This document shows, one piece after another, positions 19,375 through 28,999 of a stretch of 60,891 nt of DNA. The first letter of the stretch is position 1. Every line of letters begins with the position of its first letter. The notes under the pieces are model-generated. The model saw only the letters and a list, made by a program, of their open reading frames with translations. It ran no database searches and was not told where the DNA came from. The translations under genes and the position numbers were made by a program. The DNA is from Treponema sp. (GTDB taxonomy: Bacteria > Spirochaetota > Spirochaetia > Treponematales > Treponemataceae), in assembly GCA_016296575.1 (NCBI GenBank), contig JAEDJA010000013.1, positions 1 to 60,891 on the forward strand. Reading direction: 5' to 3'.

Positions 19375-20001
19375 TCACTTTTTTACACAAGGTAAAAGAC
19401 ACATTAAATTGCCAGAACAGGTCCACACATAACGGTAACCTTCAGTTTCTGGAAAACTGTTCATAGGTTCTGGAAAGTCAGATGGCTCACCGTAAAAAAG
19501 AACACGTCCTTCACCATCAAAAATCATGAGTTTTCTGTGCCCGTTACGGTCTTTCATATACTGTTCTGCTTCCGAAACTGTCATTGAATATACGTCATAA
19601 TGGGAAGATAGATAAAAGCGGTCTGAATCAGTTTCATCAGTAAGGGTTTTGTAAACTACCTGATATTCACCACCCGAAAAAGGCCGGTCCTCAGGCATGT
19701 AAAGATTTTGAACACCAGCAAATCCCTTATCTCTGCTTTCAAAAATCACGATACGGTCAGATTCCCACTGAAATCCATTTTCAAGGCAAAGAACTTCTAC
19801 ACTTGCGGTACGTCTTGGATCTGAAGATGTTTCTGTAAAAACTGCAAGTCTTGCTTGTGGAAAAGATTCATAATCTGCATATTCAAAAACCAGTGTTCCT
19901 TCAGAATTAACTACCTCAGGAACATTCTGTGCACAGGAAAATAAGGCTAATGCAAAAAAAGAGATTACAGAAAATTTTATAATATTTAGAATTTTCTTCA
20001 T
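19375..20001 (-). CDS. Lipoprotein of unknown function
   Basis: A 208-residue exported lipoprotein. The signal peptide has a Lys-rich start, a hydrophobic core and the lipobox LFSC, placing the lipidated Cys at about residue 23. The rest is a single globular region with no motif I recognise; WTCSGNLMCLLPC at the end contains two Cys that could pair. It begins 9 bases after the unknown 388-residue protein and ends 15 bases before trmB, so it is probably co-transcribed with both. No homology can be assigned by eye. Confidence 0.8.
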   Translation of the reverse strand: MKKILNIIKFSVISFFALALFSCAQNVPEVVNSEGTLVFEYADYESFPQARLAVFTETSSDPRRTASVEVLCLENGFQWESDRIVIFESRDKGFAGVQNLYMPEDRPFSGGEYQVVYKTLTDETDSDRFYLSSHYDVYSMTVSEAEQYMKDRNGHRKLMIFDGEGRVLFYGEPSDFPEPMNSFPETEGYRYVWTCSGNLMCLLPCVKK

Positions 20002-20010
20002 AAAACAAGA

Positions 20011-21177
20011 TTAAAAGTTGAAATTAAGATTAATAACGGTAAGTTCTGATGTTGAGAACTGATTTACCATAGAATCAAACTTAACGTTAACCTTCTTACA
20101 GGCTTCATCCAGGTAGCTTAAGTAGTACATACCAAGATCTGTACCCTCTTCACCATCAGGAAGATCGCGGTAGAAGTCTATAAGTGTTTTCTTACCGGTA
20201 TTTGAAGCCTTGGCATTTTCGATTGTTTCCTTTACTTCCTGGAATTCATCATCTTTATTGTACAAAGTGATGGCAAGACGTCCCTGCTTACCAATGGAAG
20301 AAGAACCACCACCAAGCTTCCATGAAAGGAATACAAGCTCGTGTTTGCGCTGAAGCTCTTTTACGATTTTTGCACGTACTTCAGGATCAAAAACCAGGGC
20401 ACCAATATCATCAACACCCTGGTACATATTTCTGGCTTCCTTACGGATATTTGTATTTTCATTGTTAAGGGCAAGTTCCATTACCATTACGGAAATATAT
20501 TCAGCAACCTTAGATTTTTCCATGTAGGCATTAAGAAGGTTTCTGATGGCAATGTACATTTCGTTGGCACCGTCATTTTTTGCAAATAAAGTAATGATGT
20601 ACCAGTTCATAAGACTCATTTTGTTCAAAAACTTTTCGCTCATAAGAAGCATAATGTTTTTTTCTTCAGGACTGTAGTCTTTATTTGAAAGGATTGATTT
20701 CCAGATTGGTTCAAGAATGATTTTTCGAGTATTGGCAATAAGGCCTTCTTTGTTCAAAAGTTTTGTACGAAGCTGCCGTTCACTCATTTTTGTCTTTTCA
20801 TCAATGAGCTGAGCTGGATTTGTACGGTTCCATTTACGTACACATTCACAAAGAATAAGGGCATTAAAAATTTCACGGTCAAACTGTTTATAAAGCAGAG
20901 AGAATACAATTACCTTGGAAAGATCCATTACTTCCTGACGGGAAGAAACGAATTCACTCATAGAAATTTCGATTTTTGAAATGTAGTCAAGAAGAATCAT
21001 CTGCTGAACAGACTGTGGAGAAAATGTATTAAGTGAAATTCCGTATTCTTCAACATTATCTGCAAGACGGAATCTTAGAAGTTTTTTATTATTGCTCAAA
21101 AAATTTGAAGCCCCGTTTTCAGTAAGAATTACTTTAAGAGGCAGATTAAGCATAAATTTTTTTTCGGAAGCGCCCAT
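20011..21177 (-). CDS. Conserved-type protein of unknown function (388 aa)
   Basis: First gene of the operon with the lipoprotein, trmB and ligA. There is no signal peptide or membrane helix, so it is presumably cytoplasmic. The middle (residues 90-260) is mostly alpha-helical with regular Leu spacing. The last third has a glycine-rich strand-like segment (SWKLGGGSSSIGKQGR) and GTDLGMYYLSYLDEACKK, which faintly recalls the last part of a GHKL ATPase fold; I do not rely on this because the N and G1 boxes are not found. The start is supported by AGAAGGA at 21182-21188, four bases before the ATG, and by a promoter at 21217-21245. I do not recognise the family. Confidence 0.75.
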   Translation of the reverse strand: MGASEKKFMLNLPLKVILTENGASNFLSNNKKLLRFRLADNVEEYGISLNTFSPQSVQQMILLDYISKIEISMSEFVSSRQEVMDLSKVIVFSLLYKQFDREIFNALILCECVRKWNRTNPAQLIDEKTKMSERQLRTKLLNKEGLIANTRKIILEPIWKSILSNKDYSPEEKNIMLLMSEKFLNKMSLMNWYIITLFAKNDGANEMYIAIRNLLNAYMEKSKVAEYISVMVMELALNNENTNIRKEARNMYQGVDDIGALVFDPEVRAKIVKELQRKHELVFLSWKLGGGSSSIGKQGRLAITLYNKDDEFQEVKETIENAKASNTGKKTLIDFYRDLPDGEEGTDLGMYYLSYLDEACKKVNVKFDSMVNQFSTSELTVINLNFNF

Positions 21178-21216
21178 TCAATCCTTCTTTAAATTACTTT
21201 ATTTAAATACATATAT

Positions 21217-21268
21217 ATTATACATTATCGGCAAGTTTATTGTAAACAGTTAGTAGATTTGTTAATAT
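21217..21268. promoter_or_regulatory. Bidirectional promoter sharing one -35 hexamer
   Basis: One hexamer at 21240-21245 reads TTGTAA on plus (4/6) and TTACAA on minus (3/6). Exactly 17 bases to its left lies a minus-strand -10 box, TATAAT (21217-21222); exactly 17 bases to its right lies a plus-strand -10 box, TAATAT (21263-21268). The minus transcript has a leader of about 33 bases with a ribosome site. The plus -10 box is 6 bases from the ATG at 21275, implying no leader. The layout matches 48548-48599 base for base in its spacing. Confidence 0.45.
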
Positions 21269-21274
21269 AAAGTG

Positions 21275-23239
21275 ATGAATTTTCGGAAGATTATTCCAAT
21301 TTTATTAACTTTTTTTCTCTCCTTATCTTCCCTTTTTTCAGCAGAAAAAACAACTCTTCATGGAAAAGCTCTGTCAGACCAGGTTTACAATACAGTAAAA
21401 GCTTGTGGTGTTAAAGCTGAAATTGAATCAATAATTACTTCAGTTCCAAATCAATTTCCTTACAATGTCAGCGTTTCTTTTAAAGGCATTAATCAGGATG
21501 TGGAAAATGATGACAAGATTTTTCATGCAACCATTTTTATTCCTCAGGAAAATGCCTCAGCCAATCCTGATTTTGTAAAAAAATTAATAAGTGCATTTTC
21601 AGATGAAAAGCTTTTCTGTGATGTAAAAATAGTTTTTGTTTATGGCAGCAATATAAAAAGTAAAAAGCAGAACTACGTAAACGGCTACGAACGTTACCTT
21701 CTGAATACTGAAATCAATGATTCCATGTACTTTATATTGAATAAAGATGGGGAAACAACAAAATTCGAAAGCTTTTCTTCCAGTCACTCATCTTCTTCGG
21801 TGCTTGTATCATCCGTATTCAGTGCATTCCTGGAAAATAAAGTTTTTATTTCAAACAGTTTTTTCATTTCCCAGATGACCTATCTTCCGCTTTTTACCTG
21901 TCCTGATTTAGACTGGTTTTTCAATGAAGGAAAAGACTGCATCAAGGTAACTATTTCTCAAAATGAAGATACAGATAATATTGTAAAAGTTATAAGAAGC
22001 TTTATATCAGATAAGCTTGGCGGTCAAAATGATAACCACAGTATCATCATAAAAACTCCTGCCAGAATCATTACACTTTCGGAACAGCAGACCCTTTATC
22101 TGTTCTTTTTTGTAATCATCATAACACTGGTAATTCTTTTTGGTGTTTCAATTGTAAATAAAAATTTCGGTTTTCATTCCTGGAAAAAAATTACTAAAAT
22201 CTGGTACTACCCTTTTGCTTCATTTTTTATCTGTGGATTATGCTTCATATTTTTCCGCAAGGGATGGATTTTCTTCATAAACAGCTTCAACCTTTCTTTA
22301 AATATCTTCTCTTTTCTGGTTAGTGTTCTTGCCTTTATTTTTGTAATTGAAAGTATTATTTGTGTTACATTGGTAAACTTTCCTCTTGATTACAAAAGGC
22401 ACACCATCGACTACCTTATTTTGTATTCTACGGGCATAAGCATGTTTCTGTTTTCAATTACAGACATTTCCCTTCTGCCTATGTACTTTGCACTTTTTGC
22501 TTTTTCACTGATTCCAATTTTTATTAAAACCACTTATATCAGTATTATCCAGCTGATTCTTTTCCATATTCCACTGTATCCATGGATCAAAACCCTTTTT
22601 ACCCAGGCAGATCCGCTTTTACTGGAAAATACCGTTTATTATGGAAAACTTTTCCCCTGGATACTGGCATTGAATCTTACCAGCATATTCCTTGTATGGT
22701 TCCGTATTCTTGCAAGCTTGAATTTTCATTTATATAAAAAGAATACTCCTGTTTCAAAAAAGCTCCATCTTTCTTTGGGAATTGTAGCTTCCTGCCTCAT
22801 AGCAAACTCAATCCTCATGGCAATTTTCTTCAAAAAGCCTTTATCCGAAAATGTAAAAATATCCGAAGAAAGCCTGACCTCATCAGTAAAAGTAAAATCC
22901 CAGGATGATATAAGCATCACTTACAAGGACAAAAAGCTTTTTGGTGAAACAATACGAACACTGAAAATAGTTTCCAAACGGGAAATTGTATCTGCTGAAC
23001 TTCAGGTAACTGGAAAAACAGCGTCACCGGTAATTTTTTCCGACAATGACAACATTCTTATCCATAACCGAACTACAGAATTTCTTATTCCTTCTTATCC
23101 GCCTAAAAACATGGAATTCAGTTATGGCACTGACAGTTCAAATGATACAGCCGTAATTATGACCTGCTGGTTTTACGATGAAGAAGACGGAAATCTTGAA
23201 GAAAGTCAAAAATCCATCATAATCAGAGGCCGCCGATGA
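21275..23239 (+). CDS. Signal-peptide-bearing multi-helix membrane protein, unknown function
   Basis: About 654 residues. A cleavable signal peptide (hydrophobic core, FSAEK end) is followed by an extracytoplasmic region to about residue 270, then seven or eight hydrophobic helices between about 275 and 520, then a second extracytoplasmic stretch rich in beta-strand patterns. No catalytic motif is evident. The frame opens with GTG at 21272 but ATG at 21275 fits the promoter, whose -10 box is 6 bases away. Its TGA overlaps the ATG of the DinB-fusion gene, so translation is coupled and the two products may act together at the envelope. I do not recognise the family. Confidence 0.75.
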   Translation: MNFRKIIPILLTFFLSLSSLFSAEKTTLHGKALSDQVYNTVKACGVKAEIESIITSVPNQFPYNVSVSFKGINQDVENDDKIFHATIFIPQENASANPDFVKKLISAFSDEKLFCDVKIVFVYGSNIKSKKQNYVNGYERYLLNTEINDSMYFILNKDGETTKFESFSSSHSSSSVLVSSVFSAFLENKVFISNSFFISQMTYLPLFTCPDLDWFFNEGKDCIKVTISQNEDTDNIVKVIRSFISDKLGGQNDNHSIIIKTPARIITLSEQQTLYLFFFVIIITLVILFGVSIVNKNFGFHSWKKITKIWYYPFASFFICGLCFIFFRKGWIFFINSFNLSLNIFSFLVSVLAFIFVIESIICVTLVNFPLDYKRHTIDYLILYSTGISMFLFSITDISLLPMYFALFAFSLIPIFIKTTYISIIQLILFHIPLYPWIKTLFTQADPLLLENTVYYGKLFPWILALNLTSIFLVWFRILASLNFHLYKKNTPVSKKLHLSLGIVASCLIANSILMAIFFKKPLSENVKISEESLTSSVKVKSQDDISITYKDKKLFGETIRTLKIVSKREIVSAELQVTGKTASPVIFSDNDNILIHNRTTEFLIPSYPPKNMEFSYGTDSSNDTAVIMTCWFYDEEDGNLEESQKSIIIRGRR

Positions 23240-26200
23240 CAAATAAATGGTATCTTCTGGCTGATTTGGATGCTTTTTTCGCTTCATGTGAAATTCTTGA
23301 CCACCCGGAATACAAGGGGAAACCAGTAATTGTTGGCGGATTACCTGACGATCCAAGAAGTGTTGTATCTACCGCAAGTTATGAAGCAAGAAAATATGGT
23401 GTTCATTCTGCCATGAGCACAAAAATTGCAAAAAAACTCTGTCCTGAAGGAATTTTTCTCCGCGGAAACATGAAACGTTACAGTGAACTTTCAAGGCAGG
23501 TAATGAGCATTTATAGGGAATTTTCTCCAGATGTAGAACAAATGTCTATCGATGAAGCCTTTATTGATCTTACAGGGACAGAAAAACTATTTGGACCTCC
23601 AGAAGAAACAGCTCTTAAAATTAAGGCAAAGATAAAGGCAGAAACAGGACTTACAGTCAGTTGCGGACTTTCCAGTCAAAAATATTACGCAAAAATTGCA
23701 GCCGGTCTTTCAAAACCAGACGGTTTTTATTTTGTAAAACCAGGTACAGAACAGGAACTGATGCTGAATCTTCCACTTAAAGATGTGTGGGGAATTGGTG
23801 ATAAAACTCAGGCCGTCCTTAAAAATCACCATCTGAAAACAACAAGGGATATTTTTGAAAAACCCCTTGATTATCTGGAATATGTTGTAGGAAAAAATAC
23901 AGCTTCCTATCTTTTTAATATACTCCGTGGAAACGCTGAAGGCACATTTACATCAAAAACCCTATCCCACTCCATTTCAGAAGAAACAACCTTGCCTGTA
24001 GACATTACAAATACGGAAATTGCAAAAGACATTCTTCTAAACCTTTGCCAAAGCGTTTATTTCAGACTGCTTGCATCCCGGGAAACCTCAAAAACAGTTT
24101 TTATCAAGATTCGTTATGAAGATTTTGAAACAGTTTCCATGCGGACTACCCTTTACTCAAACATAGCTACCCTGGACCAGTTTTTTGACACGGCTTCAAC
24201 TCTTTTTGACAATAAATATCAGAAAGGCAGAGGAATTAGACTTCTTGGTGCTGGCCTTGATAATGTAACAAATGAATGTGAAATTACAGAACAAAGTCTT
24301 TTTGAAGATGAAAACCTTAAGAAAAAAGCTGTTGAAAAAGCAATTCTGAATTACTCACAAAAGCATCCCGGTGTAAAGATTCAAAAAGCCCGTACACTTA
24401 TAAAACCAAAGGATTTTTGTCTTGGAGCAGTACTTGGTATTTCAATTCTTCTTTCCATTTTGAATCCAGGTAAAGCCTATGCAAAAGAAAACACCAGCGA
24501 AAGTACAGGTGCTGGCTCGCTGAATACAGTCATAGTTGAAGAAGATGAAGAAGAAAACACCATTTTTGACATCACTCTTAAAGACGACAACGTACATTTT
24601 TCTTTTGATGGATACTGGAAGGCATATTTTGACGCAGGAATATATTCTGTTTTTCCATATAAAGGGAAAAGCGTAATAAAGCCAAAAGAATTTCTTTTCA
24701 AACAGGAAGTGGATCTTGATTTTTCCATGGAGCTTTTTAAGCGATGGTATGTTCTGGCTTCCTTTGCAGATCAGTTTAAGGAAAATACTATTGCATTTGG
24801 CTATCACAATGGCGAAATTGTAAAAAATGCAATGATTTCAAACAGGAACATTGTATTTCCAGACAAGTATTCCATGGAAAAGCTTGGAATATCTGCAGGT
24901 GGTGGAAAAAATCAGGCGCCAGGTGCCCTTGTAAATCTTCAGAAAGACCGTTTTTTTGCAGATGCAATGGTCCGCTACGATATGACCCTTGAAAAATCTG
25001 CATTGTTCTACGGAAAAAAGAAAATCAATGAAACAAAGATTCAGTATTCGGCTTTTGAAGAAGGAAGATTTTTTACACTGCCAGACGAAAGCTTTTTTTT
25101 AAGAATCCAGGACATTTTTATAGAAGAACAGAATGGTCCCTTTACTGATTCAGATGGAAAGCATTACAAAAAATTAAACCGCAGCACCTGGTATTTCGAT
25201 TCAAATCAGAAAATTATCATTCTTCCTTCTTCGGAAAAAATCTATCGAAACGGAGAGGGAGAACCTCTTTCTCCTGTAAATACTGTGCTGGTTTCTTTAA
25301 GTTTTGTAAATCCAACTGACAAAGCCAGTCTTTCAGCCTTTCTTCTTGATGCCGATGAACGGATTTCCGAAATCAGTGGAAATCCCTTTTCAGATTTTTC
25401 TTCAAGCCAGTCTTCCTATGAAAAAACAATTGATGGAAAAACGGCTTATGTTTTAAAATCAAATTCAGGTCTTTCACCATTTGAAATCTGTTCGGTTTTT
25501 AATGCAGGTATTTCCGATTATGAATCAGGTTCTGAAACGCCAAAGGAAACTGTTTTTATTCAAAAAGAGGACTTTTCTCCAGCCCTAAACGATTATTTTT
25601 CCGAAAAGGAAAATCTGTTTTCAGTAAGAAAAGTTTTTCAGGACGATTTTTCAAATGCAAAAAACCGTTACCCTTTTACAAAAAACATCTACACGAATTT
25701 TGACAAATCTGAAAAAGCTGAAACCATTGTTCTTAAAAGCACATCCGAAAGTCCCCTGTATTCGATTGGAACAAAAGCTTCCAGAAACAGCGTAAAGGTT
25801 TACATAAATGGATTTCCACTTAGCTCCAGAGAATATTCTTTTTCCGAAACTACAGGAGTTGTAACAATAAATAGGCAGATTTCCGATTCAGACAGAGTTT
25901 TTATTACCTGGAACGAAGATTCATCTTCATATAACGGAGGAGTTATTGCAGCGGCGGCAGGCTTAGGCTGGTACTTTACGGAAAATTTAACGGGGGACAC
26001 TGCTTTTACAGGTAATTTTCCTTTTTCTTCAAATGGCCAGTTTGAACCAGAAGCAAAATCCATAAGCGGAACAACAGGTTTTACATACCAAAAAGATAAT
26101 CTTACTTTATTCACGGCAAACGGCTACGAAAACAAGGGAAAATTAAATTCATTTCAGAACAAAAACGGCGTTGAATGGAAAAAAGACGGTGTTCTAATTC

Positions 26201-27786
26201 CTTACTTTATCAAAAATCCGGAAGCTTATCTTGATACACACCTTCAGGTTTTAGATCAGGAGCTTATTTTTGAAAGTACAGCTAAAGAAAAGGCTGTTGT
26301 TTTCTTTGCAGGGACTGAAGCATTGCTTCACTTTACGACCCGGGGAAATCTTTATGTAGACAGAGCCTCCTATTCTGTAAAGACAGATAATCCCCTTTTT
26401 AAAATCATTTCACTTGAAGAAAGCTTTTCCCATCACGGAAGAGAAGCTGCAAAAACAAACAGCGCAGGACTTGATCTTAACGGCATAAATTTTCCGTTTC
26501 TTGTTGAAGGAAAAACAGTATTTGAAAACCGTGGAGATTCAGTTTTCCAGAAAAACACAGCCGCCTTGAAGATTGGAAAAGAATGGGAAAACCTTGGAAT
26601 TATTTTTTCTGCCAACACCCTTCTTGGTCAAAATGAAAAAACACAGCAGGATGAAAGAAATTTTGGTGAAAATTATGTTTTTGCCAGTAAAGGCCAGATT
26701 TCTACTGGAAACGAAAACTCAAATCTCAGAGAAAACAGCCTTAACGGAAGCATTGAAACAAAGCTTTTTGCAGTAAAACCAAAAATTTCTTTTTCATCCA
26801 GCGAAACCTATAAAAATGAAGGACTTACTTCAAAAGAACACCTTACTTCCTGGGATTTTTCACTGCCTTTTGATTTTGGAAAACAGAAAATCTCTTTGTC
26901 ATGGAATAAAAGTCTTTCACAAAAAACATCTGCAGCTTACGGTGGAAACTACAAAAGCGATATGGTTTGCCACACAGACTTCCTTAAAAACAGCAGCTGG
27001 TATTTTAGGACGGCCCCGATTTACGACACCTGGTCTGATGAGATCAACATAAACACCAGTAATTCAGGCTATGATATTTCCATGTACACTGCCATATACT
27101 CCGCTTCATGGAGCAGAAAGCTTTTCAATGGACTGCCAGACTTTTTTGTTCCATGCCGGGCAAATCTGTCTTTTGAAAGGGATGTAAAATATACAGGTAC
27201 AGTTTCTGATTATTATCAGCTTAAAGGAAGTGTTCAGAACCAGTATTTCAATCTTTTTGGCTCAGACTGTTCGTATCCTTTGTTTAAATGGTATGCCTCT
27301 GATGAAGGAACCACAAGCTTTTCATCTGCATTTGGATTTCCAAAAAACGGTTCCTCATTTATTTATCAGTTTTCAGCCATCACCCAAAATCTTTTTTACA
27401 TCACAAAAACATCCAGCTTAAAAACAGCGGCGGAATATTCAATCGACACAAGCTCAAACTGGAAAACCGGGACCAGCATTGTATTCCAGCACAATTCAAG
27501 TGGAAAAATGACAGCCTCCCTTGTAAAAATATTTTATCCCTATTTTTTGAAGGAAGGTGAACTTTTTGTAACACAGCTGTGGACTTTCAACGGAAAACTA
27601 TCACTAAATACCAGCGGTGAAAATAAAGATTATCTTTGTCAGACCTACACTTTTTCCCATGAAAGTAAGGCTAAAATCAAGAAAATTTTTACTTTAGGAA
27701 GTTCTCAATCAATTGAAGGAACCATATTAAAAAACAGATTTGCGCTGGATGTTAAAGCAAGTCTTGAAGGTAAATTTGAGTTCTAA
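23236..27786 (+). CDS. dinB: DNA polymerase IV fused in frame to a signal-peptide/beta-barrel-like outer-membrane protein
   Basis: A single 1516-codon frame. Residues 1-390 are a complete Y-family polymerase IV: catalytic Asp10 and Asp106-Glu107 (SIDEAF), steric-gate Phe15, fingers, thumb and little-finger domains, and a clamp-binding QSLF near 353 just before the usual C-terminal end. Residues 390-416 form KPK, a 16-residue hydrophobic core and an AYA cleavage-type site, like a signal peptide. Residues 417-1516 are beta-rich with many aromatic residues and end in LEGKFEF, which fits the C-terminal signal of BAM-inserted barrels. No ATG, GTG or TTG in frame lies close before the hydrophobic segment. 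Either this is a real fusion, or a stop and start have been lost by mutation or sequence error. The polymerase call is secure; the barrel call is inference. Confidence 0.85.
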   Translation: MTNKWYLLADLDAFFASCEILDHPEYKGKPVIVGGLPDDPRSVVSTASYEARKYGVHSAMSTKIAKKLCPEGIFLRGNMKRYSELSRQVMSIYREFSPDVEQMSIDEAFIDLTGTEKLFGPPEETALKIKAKIKAETGLTVSCGLSSQKYYAKIAAGLSKPDGFYFVKPGTEQELMLNLPLKDVWGIGDKTQAVLKNHHLKTTRDIFEKPLDYLEYVVGKNTASYLFNILRGNAEGTFTSKTLSHSISEETTLPVDITNTEIAKDILLNLCQSVYFRLLASRETSKTVFIKIRYEDFETVSMRTTLYSNIATLDQFFDTASTLFDNKYQKGRGIRLLGAGLDNVTNECEITEQSLFEDENLKKKAVEKAILNYSQKHPGVKIQKARTLIKPKDFCLGAVLGISILLSILNPGKAYAKENTSESTGAGSLNTVIVEEDEEENTIFDITLKDDNVHFSFDGYWKAYFDAGIYSVFPYKGKSVIKPKEFLFKQEVDLDFSMELFKRWYVLASFADQFKENTIAFGYHNGEIVKNAMISNRNIVFPDKYSMEKLGISAGGGKNQAPGALVNLQKDRFFADAMVRYDMTLEKSALFYGKKKINETKIQYSAFEEGRFFTLPDESFFLRIQDIFIEEQNGPFTDSDGKHYKKLNRSTWYFDSNQKIIILPSSEKIYRNGEGEPLSPVNTVLVSLSFVNPTDKASLSAFLLDADERISEISGNPFSDFSSSQSSYEKTIDGKTAYVLKSNSGLSPFEICSVFNAGISDYESGSETPKETVFIQKEDFSPALNDYFSEKENLFSVRKVFQDDFSNAKNRYPFTKNIYTNFDKSEKAETIVLKSTSESPLYSIGTKASRNSVKVYINGFPLSSREYSFSETTGVVTINRQISDSDRVFITWNEDSSSYNGGVIAAAAGLGWYFTENLTGDTAFTGNFPFSSNGQFEPEAKSISGTTGFTYQKDNLTLFTANGYENKGKLNSFQNKNGVEWKKDGVLIPYFIKNPEAYLDTHLQVLDQELIFESTAKEKAVVFFAGTEALLHFTTRGNLYVDRASYSVKTDNPLFKIISLEESFSHHGREAAKTNSAGLDLNGINFPFLVEGKTVFENRGDSVFQKNTAALKIGKEWENLGIIFSANTLLGQNEKTQQDERNFGENYVFASKGQISTGNENSNLRENSLNGSIETKLFAVKPKISFSSSETYKNEGLTSKEHLTSWDFSLPFDFGKQKISLSWNKSLSQKTSAAYGGNYKSDMVCHTDFLKNSSWYFRTAPIYDTWSDEININTSNSGYDISMYTAIYSASWSRKLFNGLPDFFVPCRANLSFERDVKYTGTVSDYYQLKGSVQNQYFNLFGSDCSYPLFKWYASDEGTTSFSSAFGFPKNGSSFIYQFSAITQNLFYITKTSSLKTAAEYSIDTSSNWKTGTSIVFQHNSSGKMTASLVKIFYPYFLKEGELFVTQLWTFNGKLSLNTSGENKDYLCQTYTFSHESKAKIKKIFTLGSSQSIEGTILKNRFALDVKASLEGKFEF

Positions 27787-27800
27787 TCTGACAAAAAATT

Positions 27801-28955
27801 TTACTGCCAGAAACGTTTTACCCGCTTTGAAACACATGTAAGAACCTCGTAGGAAATTGTCTTACCAAGGAGTGCCAGGTCCTCAGCAGTCTGCATGCAA
27901 CCAGTAGAAGATGGATCACCAAAAATCAGAGCGTCGTCAAAAGGCTTAACGTCAGAATCGTCTCCAAGATCAATCATACACTGGTCCATACAAATACGAC
28001 CAACCACAGGATATGCTTTTCCATTTACAAAAATCTTTAATCCTGGTGAAAAACGGCGCAAAAGTCCGTCTGCATAGCCCACAGGAAGTACACCAATACA
28101 AGTATCTTTTTCACAGATCCAGGTACGTCCATAGGAAACACTCATACCTTTTTTAAAATGACGTACAGCTACTACTTTGGTCTGGAAAGTCATTACCGGC
28201 TTAAGCTGAAAATCAACATTTTTGGAAAGCAGATAATCACGGGTAATTTCATCAGGATAATATCCGTAAACAATGATTCCAGGTCTTACCATATCAAAAT
28301 GAAGATCAGGCCAGTTGATTGCACAGGCACTGCTTCCGGCACTAAGGATTCCAGGATTCAGTCCCATTTTTTTTACGTTTTCAACTGCTTTTTTAAAGGC
28401 TTCCCCCTGCTGTTTTGTATATGAAATACCTTCACAAGAAACACTATCCGACAAAGCCATATGGGTTGCCATTCCTTCAAGCTTAAGATGACTTGATTCA
28501 CTTATAAGCTTTGCCTCTTCTCCGCAATCCTCAGGGAAACAGCCGATACGTCCCATACCAGTATCCACGGCAAGATATACAGAAAATCTTTCATTACAAG
28601 AAAAATAACTTTTTGCACAAGCATCAAGAAGGGAAATAAATTCCTTTCCAAAAACAAGAGGAGTTATTTCATATTTGAACAGATTGATAAAATCTTCAGG
28701 AGTACACAGGCTAAGAAGAAGAATCGATGCCTTGATTCCGTTTTCACGAAGTTCAAGTCCCTCTTCAAAGGAAGCTACGGCCAGATAATCAACACCAAGC
28801 TTTTCAAGTTCTCTGGCAGTTTCAACAGCCCCATGCCCATAAGCGTCGGCTTTTACCGCTACACAAATTTTTGTATCCTGTGACACAATTTTTTTTATAT
28901 TTTTATAATTAAACTCAAGATTTTCTCTTGAAATAATTGCTTTTGTACATCTCAT
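27801..28955 (-). CDS. alr: Alanine racemase
   Basis: PLP enzyme that makes D-alanine for peptidoglycan. The PLP Lys is residue 35 in VAVKADAYGHG, the catalytic Tyr lies near 272 in SVSYGRTW, and the C-terminal domain shows VGRICMDQCMIDLG. The length of 384 residues is normal. The gene stands alone and converges on the DinB-fusion gene with a 14-base gap. The promoter at 28962-28990 places its -10 box 6 bases before the ATG, with no ribosome site, so a leaderless transcript is likely. Confidence 0.96.
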   Translation of the reverse strand: MRCTKAIISRENLEFNYKNIKKIVSQDTKICVAVKADAYGHGAVETARELEKLGVDYLAVASFEEGLELRENGIKASILLLSLCTPEDFINLFKYEITPLVFGKEFISLLDACAKSYFSCNERFSVYLAVDTGMGRIGCFPEDCGEEAKLISESSHLKLEGMATHMALSDSVSCEGISYTKQQGEAFKKAVENVKKMGLNPGILSAGSSACAINWPDLHFDMVRPGIIVYGYYPDEITRDYLLSKNVDFQLKPVMTFQTKVVAVRHFKKGMSVSYGRTWICEKDTCIGVLPVGYADGLLRRFSPGLKIFVNGKAYPVVGRICMDQCMIDLGDDSDVKPFDDALIFGDPSSTGCMQTAEDLALLGKTISYEVLTCVSKRVKRFWQ

Positions 28956-28961
28956 AATTCC

Positions 28962-28990
28962 ATATTATTACTTTTCAAAAACAAAATCAA
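28962..28990 (-). promoter_or_regulatory. Promoter of alr
   Basis: Minus strand TTGATT (28985-28990), 17-base spacer, TAATAT (28962-28967), then 6 bases to the ATG at 28955. The spacing repeats that of murG, hisS and the phosphoribosyltransferase gene. Confidence 0.45.
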
Positions 28991-28999
28991 TTTTCAATA

